The notes below the pieces were generated by a model that searched no databases, was not told the DNA's origin, and saw nothing but the letters and a program-made list of their open reading frames with translations. Below are positions 36,482 to 44,501 of a stretch of DNA of 64,000 nt, one piece after another (position 1 is the stretch's first letter; the number at the start of each line of letters is the position of its first letter). Source of the stretch: a bacterium UBP14_UBA6098 (GTDB taxonomy: Bacteria; UBP14; UBA6098); contig DIWU01000008.1 of NCBI GenBank assembly GCA_002428525.1, forward strand, positions 50,441 to 114,440, in the 5' to 3' direction. Position numbers and translations under genes: made by a program.

Positions 36482-37882
36482 CTATTTGATGAAGACGAGC
36501 TTCGCTCTGGCGTTAGAGCCGGCGATGCGCGAGAGATAAACTCCGGCCGCTTGGGCGCTCGCATCCCAAAGGACGGTCTCGCCCTTCGGGCCGAATGGCA
36601 ACTTGGCCACAAGCGAGCCGTAAATATCGTATATCTCGATCTCGGAGGCCACCGGCCCATAAGCGCGGAGCGTGACTGCGCCGTTGAAGGGGTTGGGATT
36701 TGCCGTCAGCGAGAAATCGACCGGAAGCGCTCCGCCCTCGGACATCCCAGCCGCGTTCAATAGGACGAACGGCCCAAGGGTGTCCGCGGTCGAGTTGAAT
36801 ACCGAATCGTGGACAGTTACGCGAAGATAAAACTCCGAGCCGGCGTGATGGGGCAGGTTGAAATCGAAATCCTCGAGCGAGCCCGGGAAAGGCACCTGAT
36901 TTACCATATGCCAGCCGACGCCGCCGTCGGTGGAAAACTCGATGACGGCTGTGGTCACGCAACGGTTGTCGTAGGTCGTGAAGCTCAGCGTGAAGCTCGA
37001 ATCGGTGTAAAGTGTCTCGCTGGTGACCGCGGTTGTGATCTCGGTCAGCGGCATGATGCAAAAATCGAGAATTCGCGTCAGAAGTTGCTCTTTGTTGTAA
37101 ACCCCTCGGGAGATATTCCCGAATTGGAAGGGGAGAGTCACTATTGCGCCGGGCGAGTAACTGCGGCGCTGAATCCCTCTGGCCGGGCATTTGCCGGTCG
37201 CGTTGAAGATATAGCGAAGATAGTGTTCGTCCCAAACCGCACTGTTTATAATGATGTCGTCCATGCTTGTAGAGGCGGCGGCGCTGAATTTGTAGTTGAA
37301 GCGCATCCCCTCCGCGAAGGAGCTGTCCTCGCCGACGAGGACATCGGTGTGGCCGGCGTTATCGAGCAGAAGCAACGTTCCGGTATAGTCCGCAAAGGTG
37401 CCGGCGTAGGTGAAATGCGTGGCCGCGGTATCGCAATATAGTTTGGCGAAATCGTTGCCCTCGAGGATGACCGCGGTTTGGCCTTCGGGGGTGCGATCGG
37501 TGGCGTCGAGGTGGGCGATAATCTGCGCCTGTTTGGCCGCATCGATCTCGTCCGGGCCGCTACCGTCTATCCAGCCCATCGAGATAATCACTATGCTGTA
37601 GGGGTTGAGGTCTGTCGGCCAATCGGTTCCGTAGGAGAAGAGGAGCGTGTCGCGCATTCCGTAAATATCGCCGCCCTCGTCGGCCTGAATGGCCTGAATT
37701 GCTTGAATCCAGCCGTCGCGCGGGCGGATAATCGAGGGGGATGTAGAGTCCGGGTGTTGGAAGGTCGCTCCCGGTGCGGCGGCGTCCCAGATATAAATGC
37801 TTCTATTGACTGCAAAGGATATTCCCGCAGTGAGGCAAATCATTGCAATTGTTAAACATAGAATAAATCGCGCATTTTTCAT
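36482..37882 (-). CDS. Exported protein with Rossmann-like domain and sorting domain
   Basis: I start at the ATG at 37882, which has AGAGAGG six bases upstream and begins the signal peptide MKNARFILCLTIAMICLTAG; an ATG at 37900 lacks a ribosome site. The product is 466 aa. Residues ~30-270 form a Rossmann or amidotransferase-like segment (SIVIISMGWIDG, TAVILEGNDFAKLY) resembling the LVVLGLGIND ... LIVEGPDFGADY region of the giant protein at 5223-9935. An Ig/fibronectin-like domain follows (SFTLSFTTYDNRC, FYLRVTVHDS). The C-terminus is a type IX sorting domain (ANPNPFNGAVTLRAYG, IYDIYGSLV, end LVFIK). It is convergent with gpsA, 16 bases apart. Function unknown. Confidence 0.84.
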   Translation of the reverse strand: MKNARFILCLTIAMICLTAGISFAVNRSIYIWDAAAPGATFQHPDSTSPSIIRPRDGWIQAIQAIQADEGGDIYGMRDTLLFSYGTDWPTDLNPYSIVIISMGWIDGSGPDEIDAAKQAQIIAHLDATDRTPEGQTAVILEGNDFAKLYCDTAATHFTYAGTFADYTGTLLLLDNAGHTDVLVGEDSSFAEGMRFNYKFSAAASTSMDDIIINSAVWDEHYLRYIFNATGKCPARGIQRRSYSPGAIVTLPFQFGNISRGVYNKEQLLTRILDFCIMPLTEITTAVTSETLYTDSSFTLSFTTYDNRCVTTAVIEFSTDGGVGWHMVNQVPFPGSLEDFDFNLPHHAGSEFYLRVTVHDSVFNSTADTLGPFVLLNAAGMSEGGALPVDFSLTANPNPFNGAVTLRAYGPVASEIEIYDIYGSLVAKLPFGPKGETVLWDASAQAAGVYLSRIAGSNARAKLVFIK

Positions 37883-37905
37883 ACCGAACCTCTCTTTCAT
37901 TTGAA

Positions 37906-37933
37906 AGATTAAGAAAAGCGGGGGTTAAGTCAA
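37906..37933 (-). promoter_or_regulatory. Promoter of the 466-aa surface protein gene
   Basis: On the minus strand TTGACT (37933-37928) and TAATCT (37911-37906) are separated by 16 bases, 23 bases before the start codon at 37882. It is back-to-back with the aspS promoter. Confidence 0.6.
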
Positions 37934-37992
37934 GTTTTTATTTAATACCATTGTTTTTGCTGAAACGATTCAGGGCTATAAATAAAATCGAG

Positions 37993-38021
37993 TTGACAAA
38001 ATGCCTCGAGACATATAAAAT
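37993..38021 (+). promoter_or_regulatory. Promoter of aspS-phoH
   Basis: TTGACA at 37993-37998 and TAAAAT at 38016-38021 are separated by exactly 17 bases, 25 bases before the aspS ATG. AAAAAAGGAG is the ribosome site. Confidence 0.75.
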
Positions 38022-38046
38022 AAAAGGCTAATAAAAAAGGAGAAAT

Positions 38047-39816
38047 ATGCTTAGAACACATAATTGTGGCGAGCTTCGCGCGGCGCTCGCCGGCGAGCAG
38101 GTGCGTTTGGCCGGATGGGTTCACCATAAGCGCCATCACGGAGGAGTCCTGTTTATCGATCTCCGCGACAGATACGGAAGAACCCAGCTGACCTTCAAGC
38201 CCGAGTCGAAGGCGCTTTTCGAGCGCGCGGAGAAGATCGGCCACGAGACTGTCATCGCAATCGACGGGACAGTCACGGTTCGGCCGGCAGAGGCCCGAAA
38301 TCCGGAGCTTCCAACCGGTGAAATCGAGGTGATAGTCGAGCGGATGGAGATTCTCTCGGCCGCGGAAACACCGCCCTTCGTCATCGAGGATGAGGTCAAC
38401 GCCAGCGAGGAAACCCGCCTCAAATACCGCTATCTCGACCTTCGGCGCCCCGAGATGCAAAGCGCGACTATACTTCGGAGCCACGCAAATCGCGTCACGC
38501 GTGATTTTCTTTTCGCAGAGGGCTTCCTCGAGATCGAGACCGCGACGCTTGTCCGCTCGACTCCCGAGGGCGCGCGCGATTTCCTCGTCCCGAGCCGGCT
38601 TCAGAACGGCAAATTCTATGCGCTCCCGCAATCGCCGCAGGTCTATAAGCAACTCCTGATGATAGCAGGCTTCGACCGCTATTTCCAACTCGCCAGATGC
38701 TACCGCGACGAGGATCTGCGCGCCGACCGCCAGCTCGAATTCACACAAATTGATATCGAGATGAGCTTTGTCGATGAGACCGATGTCCTCGATCTCGCCG
38801 AGAGGCTGTTGGCCCGCCTCATGTCCGATCTTTGCGGGGTAAACATCAAGCTTCCGCTTCCGCGGATCCCCTTCGAGGAGGCGATGTTGCGTTATGGTAG
38901 CGACAAGCCCGATCTTCGCTTCGGCCTCGAGATTCACGATCTCAGCGAGATCGTCAAAATGAGCGGGTTTCAGGTCTTTACCTCCGCGGTCGAGTCCGGC
39001 GGCGCAGTTCGCGCGATATGCGTTCCCGGCGGTGCGGCACTTTCGCGAAAGCAAATCGACGAACTAACCGCCAAGGCGGTTAAATTCGGCGCGAAGGGCC
39101 TCGCCCAGACGAAATTCGAGGGCGGAGTTTTTACCGGTGGGATAGCTAAGTTCTTGTCGGAAAACGAGATGGCCGGGATAAGTGGCGAATTCCATCCCGC
39201 AGAAGGCTCGATCATCCTCTTCGTCGCCGACTCGATAGCGACCTGCGAAAGGGTGCTCGGAGCACTACGCCTCGATTTGGCAAATCAACTCGATCTCATT
39301 CCCAAAGGCTCTTGGGAGGCGCACTTCGTCGTCGATTTCCCGATGTTCGAGGTCGAAGAGGAGACCGGCCGATTGGTCGCGCGGCACCACGCCTTCACTC
39401 AGCCGAAGCCCGAGGATGTTCACCTTCTCGAGACCGACCCGGCAAAGGTCCGCGCGCGGGCCTACGATCTCGTCCTTAACGGCTACGAGATCGCCGGCGG
39501 GAGTATAAGAACGCATAGCTCTGAGCTTCTCGCGTGTGTTCTGCGCGTCATCGAGCTGACCGAGGACAAGGCGCGCGAGAAATTCGGCTTCCTTCTGGAC
39601 GCGATGAAATACGGCGCGCCGCCGCACGGCGGAATCGCCTTCGGTTACGACCGAATGATGATGCTTTTCGCCGGGCGCAGTTCTATTCGCGATGTCATAG
39701 TCTTCCCCAAAACGACCGCCGGGCAATCGCTTATGGACAATTGCCCGAACACGGTCGATGCGGAGCAACTATCCGAGCTTGGAATAAAATTCGACGAGGG
39801 CAAGATTGACAGATAA
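38047..39816 (+). CDS. aspS: Aspartyl-tRNA synthetase, bacterial type
   Basis: The 589-aa enzyme has the N-terminal anticodon-binding OB fold (LAGWVHHKRHHGGVLFIDLR), the class II core (RYLDLRRPEMQ, QSPQVYKQLLM, RCYRDEDLRADRQLEFTQID), the GAD insertion typical of bacterial AspRS (about 280-420) and motif 3 (GGIAFGYDRMMMLFAG). His31 in the OB fold is the residue found in non-discriminating AspRS that charge both tRNA-Asp and tRNA-Asn, where discriminating enzymes carry Leu; this suggests an indirect Asn-tRNA route through GatCAB. The second reported site, residue 82, is Glu here and uninformative. The gene overlaps phoH by 11 bases. Confidence 0.97.
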   Translation: MLRTHNCGELRAALAGEQVRLAGWVHHKRHHGGVLFIDLRDRYGRTQLTFKPESKALFERAEKIGHETVIAIDGTVTVRPAEARNPELPTGEIEVIVERMEILSAAETPPFVIEDEVNASEETRLKYRYLDLRRPEMQSATILRSHANRVTRDFLFAEGFLEIETATLVRSTPEGARDFLVPSRLQNGKFYALPQSPQVYKQLLMIAGFDRYFQLARCYRDEDLRADRQLEFTQIDIEMSFVDETDVLDLAERLLARLMSDLCGVNIKLPLPRIPFEEAMLRYGSDKPDLRFGLEIHDLSEIVKMSGFQVFTSAVESGGAVRAICVPGGAALSRKQIDELTAKAVKFGAKGLAQTKFEGGVFTGGIAKFLSENEMAGISGEFHPAEGSIILFVADSIATCERVLGALRLDLANQLDLIPKGSWEAHFVVDFPMFEVEEETGRLVARHHAFTQPKPEDVHLLETDPAKVRARAYDLVLNGYEIAGGSIRTHSSELLACVLRVIELTEDKAREKFGFLLDAMKYGAPPHGGIAFGYDRMMMLFAGRSSIRDVIVFPKTTAGQSLMDNCPNTVDAEQLSELGIKFDEGKIDR

Positions 39817-40822
39817 TTATAAGCGCGTGAACACCTCCGGCAAATCGATTCGAGTTTCTCTCAAGGATGTTGACCAGCGCGAGCTATTCGGGCCGCGAGG
39901 CATCTATGTCAAAGACATCGAGCTTAAGTTCCCGGTCAAGCTTGTTGCGCGGGGCGACGAGCTTCAAATCTTCGGCGATTTCGAGAGCGCCCGCGCGGTG
40001 GAATCGATTATCAACCAAATGATCGAGCATCTTTCAGGCGGAGGGATACTCTCCGAGCAGGCCGTCGAATACGCTATCGGCCTCACGAAAAACAGCCTTC
40101 CGCGCGACAATTTCGATCCTGCGAACGAAGAGCGGATAGTCCTGACGAACCGCAACGACTCCGTGCGCCCGCGTAGCGAGGGCCAGCGCCGATATATCGA
40201 CGCGATCGCCGAGAACGATCTGGTCTTTGCGATCGGGCCGGCCGGCACCGGAAAGACCTATCTCGCGGTCGCCTGCGCGGTTCGCGCCTTCAAGGAGCGC
40301 CGTTGCGCGAGGATTGTCCTTGTTCGTCCGGCGGTGGAGGCAGACGAATCGCTCGGATTCCTCCCGGGCGATCTCAAGGAGAAGGTCGATCCCTACCTGC
40401 GGCCGCTTTATGACGCCCTTTACGAGATGATTCCCTCAAGCCGGTTCGATAAGTTATTGTCCGACGGCACTATAGAGGTCGCGCCCTTGGCCTATATGCG
40501 CGGTCGAACCCTAAACAACAGCTTCGTAATCCTCGATGAGGCCCAGAACACAACGATCCGTCAGATGAAGATGTTCCTCACCCGCCTCGGGATGAACTCC
40601 AAGGCGGTCGTGACCGGCGATATCACCCAGATTGATCTGGCGCCCGACAGGGCCAGCGGCCTAATCAACGCCCAAAGGGTGCTTAAGGACATCGAGGGCA
40701 TCGAGTTCAGCTACCTCGACGAAACCGATGTCGTCCGCCACAGACTGGTGCAGGATATAATAATAGCCTACGACCGCGCCGAGAACAGCCGCACTAAGGA
40801 TAACGGCAGTCCCTCAGAGTAG
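39806..40822 (+). CDS. phoH: PhoH-like ATPase
   Basis: The 338-aa protein starts at TTG 39806, inside the end of aspS, with GAGGG upstream. Residues ~15-105 form a small N-terminal RNA-binding-like domain (VKLVARGDELQIFGDFE), and the PhoH core follows with Walker A GPAGTGKTYLAVA (around 143-155), VRPAVEADESLGFLPGDL, the Walker B region SFVILDEAQNTT and VVTGDITQIDLA. PhoH/YbeZ proteins are associated with rRNA maturation through YbeY. The usual neighbours ybeY and the HD-membrane gene are absent here; aspS is the partner instead. Cytoplasmic. Confidence 0.94.
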   Translation: MTDNYKRVNTSGKSIRVSLKDVDQRELFGPRGIYVKDIELKFPVKLVARGDELQIFGDFESARAVESIINQMIEHLSGGGILSEQAVEYAIGLTKNSLPRDNFDPANEERIVLTNRNDSVRPRSEGQRRYIDAIAENDLVFAIGPAGTGKTYLAVACAVRAFKERRCARIVLVRPAVEADESLGFLPGDLKEKVDPYLRPLYDALYEMIPSSRFDKLLSDGTIEVAPLAYMRGRTLNNSFVILDEAQNTTIRQMKMFLTRLGMNSKAVVTGDITQIDLAPDRASGLINAQRVLKDIEGIEFSYLDETDVVRHRLVQDIIIAYDRAENSRTKDNGSPSE

Positions 40823-40937
40823 TATTTATAATTTGGAATAAAACCTTGGCGGATAGCGTCTTTTATTGAAAAAAACGCCCGATATTCTCTTAAGTCGATA
40901 TTATTAAAGTGCTTGTGACTACTTATTAATTTATTCC

Positions 40938-40966
40938 TTGACATAACTAACTATAATACCTAATAT
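40938..40966 (+). promoter_or_regulatory. Promoter of the outer-membrane barrel gene
   Basis: TTGACA at 40938-40943 and TAATAT at 40961-40966 are 17 bases apart. A perfect TATAAT also occurs at 40952-40957, only 8 bases from the -35, as in the promoter at 10003. The rest of the 180-bp gap (40823-41002) is AT-rich, with no gene. Confidence 0.62.
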
Positions 40967-41002
40967 TTATGTAAGTTATATCAGAATTCAAATGGAGGGG
41001 TC

Positions 41003-41776
41003 ATGAGAAGACTCGCTATCGCTTTGTTTTTCCTTGTCGTTATCACATTAAATGCCGCACAGGGGGATGCCAAATCCGGGTTCTATTTCGCTCCAATGCT
41101 AACCTCGGGGCATTTCGGCGTGACGGCACATAACACTCCGATGTCCTACTCTCAGCTCGCGACTCCGACTTTGACGCTGAATCCCTTCGATGTTGCACCG
41201 GATCGCGGGATGTCGCTCGGCGGAAAGCTCGGGCTGTTCTTCAGGCAGGAGATTCATGAGCGCAAGAATCGCTTGGACATAGAGATTCAGTTCGAATATG
41301 CCCCCGGCGATTTTTGGTTTCAAACCATCGAGCTTCATAATAGCGTCGCGATCTATGGCCAAGACAAATGGGATATGAATAACTACAATCTCGTCGGCCG
41401 TATTCGCTGGTCGGCGGAGGTTGACGGCAGGTGGCAACCCTATGTCCATTTCGGTTACGACTTCGATATAATTACGCTGGAGCTCGCCTCGGCGACTTCA
41501 CACGGCTTCAATATCGGTGCCGGAATGCGGGTGCGCCTTTGCGATCATTATGCCTTCTACTTCGAATACGAAACCGCCACCTTGCGGACTGTCGAGATTC
41601 CCTATGCGGAGATCGACCCCGTTGCGGATCTTGCGCTTTTCAACGCCACCGGCACGACCGCCGATCTCACTCTCAAACCGAATTACAGTATGGTTTCGGT
41701 GGCTTTCGAGTTCCCGATAGAGTTCTGTAGGAATTGTTCGGACAGGAATAAAGGAAACCGGGGCGGTTCTTGGTGA
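41003..41776 (+). CDS. Predicted outer-membrane beta-barrel protein
   Basis: The 257-aa protein has a GGAGGGG ribosome site and a signal peptide (MRRLAIALFFLVVITLNAAQG). The mature part is alternating amphipathic strands typical of small outer-membrane barrels: SLGGKLGLFFRQE, RLDIEIQFEYAPG, LVGRIRWSAEVDG, WQPYVHFGYDFD, GFNIGAGMRVRL and YAFYFEYETATL, with a last membrane-like strand SMVSVAFEFPIEF. A cysteine- and glycine-rich tail (FCRNCSDRNKGNRGGSW) follows that strand, which is unusual because barrels normally end with an aromatic residue. Possibly a structural or porin-like protein; no function can be named. Its stop codon lies inside the hairpin shared with the convergent gene. Confidence 0.75.
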   Translation: MRRLAIALFFLVVITLNAAQGDAKSGFYFAPMLTSGHFGVTAHNTPMSYSQLATPTLTLNPFDVAPDRGMSLGGKLGLFFRQEIHERKNRLDIEIQFEYAPGDFWFQTIELHNSVAIYGQDKWDMNNYNLVGRIRWSAEVDGRWQPYVHFGYDFDIITLELASATSHGFNIGAGMRVRLCDHYAFYFEYETATLRTVEIPYAEIDPVADLALFNATGTTADLTLKPNYSMVSVAFEFPIEFCRNCSDRNKGNRGGSW

Positions 41777-41788
41777 ACCAACCCCGGT
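41757..41788. terminator. Bidirectional hairpin between convergent genes
   Basis: ACCGGGG (41757-41763) pairs with CCCCGGT (41782-41788), and GGTTC pairs with GAACC inside, with loop TTGGT. The hairpin includes the stop codon of the barrel gene (41774-41776) and precedes the convergent stop at 41804. There is no T-run, so termination efficiency is uncertain. Confidence 0.55.
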
Positions 41789-41803
41789 CGATAGGATAGA
41801 AGA

Positions 41804-42529
41804 TCAGTTTTTCGGGCGCTTGAGAAGTTCCTTGCGGTTTGGAAGCTCAATCTTTTGGGCATCGCCAGAGATCTCCGATTTAGCGTTTTTGCCGTATTTG
41901 ACCAGTTCGGTAGCGCCCTCGCCCTCGCGAACCGCCCTCGCCACTCCGGCGATGGGAACCTCCGGTGTCACCCATATCTCGGTTTTACCGGTTTCGTCTA
42001 TCATTGTGTATTTGTCGCACTTAAACTTCCCCGCGGGGGTTTCGATAGTCACATCCTTCACGACCTCGACCTTGACCTCGGGCACAGCGACCGCCTCTTT
42101 CTCTTCGGGGGCTTCGACCTCGGTTCCCGGCGCGAGGGGTCTATTGGCCGGCAACATGAAATCCATCTGTTTCGGCGGTTCGTTCATGGTTTGGATCACG
42201 AGCGAAACGGCGGATTGTTGGTCTTTGGGATCGGTGCTTTTAAACTTGAAGATCGTCCACTTCCCCTCGACATCGGTCGATTTGAGTTCGAACCAGAAGT
42301 ATTCTTTTTCGCCTTCCTTTTCGGCGGAAAGAATCGAGAACTTGAACATCTGGTTTTGCCCCTCTTTGTTTTTAATCATATACTCGACCCAAGAACCCGG
42401 GCTGTAATTCATCGCGACCTCGGGAACATCGGGAAGGGCTGAAAGTATCTCGAATTGTCCGAAAGCGGCGACGCAAAGCGTTGCAAGAAGCAACAAGATG
42501 TGGAACCTGAACTTCAACTGAACCTCCAT
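41804..42529 (-). CDS. Exported protein, unknown function
   Basis: The 241-aa protein has a signal peptide (MEVQLKFRFHILLLLATLCVAAFGQ). The mature part has beta-rich segments such as YSPGSWVEYMIKNKEGQN, EYFWFELKSTD, ETPAGKFKCDKYTMIDETG and TEIWVTPEVPIAGVARAV. This pattern, a carrier-like barrel with a final rationale of modified target (pagKFkcdkY...vWvtpEVPiaGv), recurs in LolA/DUF-type lipid-handling periplasmic proteins; I treat that as a loose resemblance. It starts two bases after the stop of the protease-like gene and is the last gene of the recN unit. Confidence 0.75.
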   Translation of the reverse strand: MEVQLKFRFHILLLLATLCVAAFGQFEILSALPDVPEVAMNYSPGSWVEYMIKNKEGQNQMFKFSILSAEKEGEKEYFWFELKSTDVEGKWTIFKFKSTDPKDQQSAVSLVIQTMNEPPKQMDFMLPANRPLAPGTEVEAPEEKEAVAVPEVKVEVVKDVTIETPAGKFKCDKYTMIDETGKTEIWVTPEVPIAGVARAVREGEGATELVKYGKNAKSEISGDAQKIELPNRKELLKRPKN

Positions 42530-42531
42530 TC

Positions 42532-43848
42532 TTATTTTGGGATCGGCCTAAGTTCGACAACACTTTCGTCGAACCTTGTTGTAATCAGCCAATCACTGAA
42601 AAAATTATATCCGATTATAGCGTCGATAGGGGTTGGAAGCCCCATAGAATTGATATGTGAAAGGTCGCTGATCACGATCGGGTAATCCTTTCGTGATATA
42701 TCGCCGATTGTGAGCTTTTTCGGCATTATCGTTTGGACCTCGATGCGCTTTGTGTCTGCGCCGAGCAATGTGTCCGTGCCGCTGACGGAAAAGGCCTTTT
42801 TCGGGAGCTTTGCGAAGAACTCCGGCGTCAGGACTCCGCCGCCGGCGCCGCAGTCGAGGATTATATTTGCGGGCATCTCCTTGGCGAACTCGGCCGAGGT
42901 GTAGAGAAGGTGCATCTCACGGTCGAAGTGGATTCGGTGTGTCGGCTCGCGTTTGAGGATTTTGTCGTTCGGGTCGAGAAGGCCGCCGCCCTCGGCGAGC
43001 CTGCTCAGGAATATCTTCCGCGAGGAGTAGTCTATCGTCCATGCGAATCTGCCGAGGAAGTCCGTGCCGAGAAGGCCTGCGATCTCGACGCCCAAGGCCG
43101 AGGATAGGTGCGAGAGATCCATAGTGACGGCGGTGAGATTCGAGACCTTGATTTCGCCGACAGTCACTTCATCGACGGTCACCGCGCCGGGGTTAGAGAT
43201 ATCGCCGCTGACGCCCATCGCCTTTGCGATCGCGATTTCGCCTATACTCTCGAAGCCCTCGGCTATCGAGAGATCGATCACCGAGAGCGGGGTTCCGTTG
43301 TCGATGATCATCTTTGCGGGCTTGCCCGAGAGGACGACATCGACGACGATGTGTTCCAAGTCGCTCGGGAAGGGGATTTCCGAAAGCGCCGGCCCTTCGA
43401 TTTTGAAGGTCGATTGCTTCAGGGGGTCTTCGATGAGCATGGCCTGAAGTGCGCCGGTGCCGATTGCGGCGATCTTCCAAACCCCACCTTCGAGGACGAT
43501 ATCGAAATTGTCCTCGGTTTTCTGTGGTTCGGCGTCGCCGACTGAGACCTCGGTCTGGAAGGTAAGTCGTGCTCTGTCATTCGATGTATTGTTCATCTCG
43601 ATCGAGGTGATCTCGCCTAATTTCATTACTCCTAAGGAAAGAACCTGTTCGAAGACCATCCGCGAGATTTCGGGGCCTGCGCCGGAGAAGTCGAAATCGC
43701 GGGCGAGATGTGCTTCGACGGGTTTGATGCTCTGCGCTTCGAGGGCCGATTTATAGGCCTCGACGAGGGCAACCGCCTGCGGCGGCGCGGCCTCGGCGAG
43801 GAGGGATATTGTAATCAATATCAGGGCGAATGCTACTTTTTTAAACAA
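42532..43848 (-). CDS. Exported retropepsin-like (aspartyl protease fold) protein
   Basis: The 438-aa protein has a signal peptide (MFKKVAFALILITISLLAEAA). An NTF2/SnoaL-like N-terminal part covers about 22-140. Two retropepsin-like halves follow: the first with MIIDNGTPLSVID (D183-N-G) and GLLGTDFLGRFAWTIDY, the second with IILDCGAGGGVLT (D332-C-G) and AIIGYNFFSDW. The Asp and Gly of the catalytic D-T/S-G signature remain in both halves, but the Thr/Ser is Asn in one and Cys in the other. It may be an active periplasmic aspartic protease with a modified fireman's grip, or an inactive relative. It lies 3 bases after the lipoprotein gene. Confidence 0.8.
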   Translation of the reverse strand: MFKKVAFALILITISLLAEAAPPQAVALVEAYKSALEAQSIKPVEAHLARDFDFSGAGPEISRMVFEQVLSLGVMKLGEITSIEMNNTSNDRARLTFQTEVSVGDAEPQKTEDNFDIVLEGGVWKIAAIGTGALQAMLIEDPLKQSTFKIEGPALSEIPFPSDLEHIVVDVVLSGKPAKMIIDNGTPLSVIDLSIAEGFESIGEIAIAKAMGVSGDISNPGAVTVDEVTVGEIKVSNLTAVTMDLSHLSSALGVEIAGLLGTDFLGRFAWTIDYSSRKIFLSRLAEGGGLLDPNDKILKREPTHRIHFDREMHLLYTSAEFAKEMPANIILDCGAGGGVLTPEFFAKLPKKAFSVSGTDTLLGADTKRIEVQTIMPKKLTIGDISRKDYPIVISDLSHINSMGLPTPIDAIIGYNFFSDWLITTRFDESVVELRPIPK

Positions 43849-43851
43849 TTT

Positions 43852-44487
43852 TCACTCCTCGGTTTCTTGGGGTGGCAACGGTTGTTCGGCGGCGTTTCCG
43901 CCACTGTTCGCCATAGCATATCCCGCGCCAAAGCGGCCGTCTTGTATCTCCATACGCCACCATCTGTCCCCGACCTGTTCGACATAAACGCCGTTGAAGA
44001 TGCCGTTCATCCACGATTCCTCGACCTGAACCTTTGACATCGTGACGACGATGTAGCAGGTTTGGGTGTTGAACGAGGCGATATAGTCGGTGGCGTTGGG
44101 GATGCCCTGATATTTCTCGGTTTGGGGATACAGCTTGATCGAGTTCGCGGCGTAATTCATGCCCGAGATCTGCGGTATCTCTTGGACATCGGCCAGCCAT
44201 GTCAGGATGAACACGGGGTCCATCCCCCACTCGCCGGCGACGAGGGTGAAGAGCATGTGCGAAAAATTCTGCTCGGCGGGATCGAGAAGCGAATACCCGA
44301 CGGTGCCGTCGTAATGCTGATAGACATTGACCTTGTCAACATAAACGCGCGCCTGCGGATACTCTAATCGCTCGCCGTTGAGCGTCATACTCACCATATA
44401 TCCCCCTACCGGCCCAGAGCAGGAGGCCGTCCAAAGGAGCGCGATTGTTATCGATGCGAATAAAACCCTATAGATTGGTTTTTTCAA
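43852..44487 (-). CDS. Lipoprotein, unknown function
   Basis: The 211-aa protein has a lipoprotein signal (SITIALLWTASC, lipidated Cys at residue 23). The mature part begins GPVGGYMVSMTLNGERLEYP and includes DYIASFNTQTCYIVVTMSKV and the tail GNAAEQPLPPQETEE. I recognise no family. Gene spacing (14 bases to the TrkA-like gene and 3 to the protease-like gene) places it in the recN operon, with two more exported proteins downstream, so these three may share an envelope task. Confidence 0.75.
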   Translation of the reverse strand: MKKPIYRVLFASITIALLWTASCSGPVGGYMVSMTLNGERLEYPQARVYVDKVNVYQHYDGTVGYSLLDPAEQNFSHMLFTLVAGEWGMDPVFILTWLADVQEIPQISGMNYAANSIKLYPQTEKYQGIPNATDYIASFNTQTCYIVVTMSKVQVEESWMNGIFNGVYVEQVGDRWWRMEIQDGRFGAGYAMANSGGNAAEQPLPPQETEE

Positions 44488-44501
44488 AATACACCTCTGG
44501 A

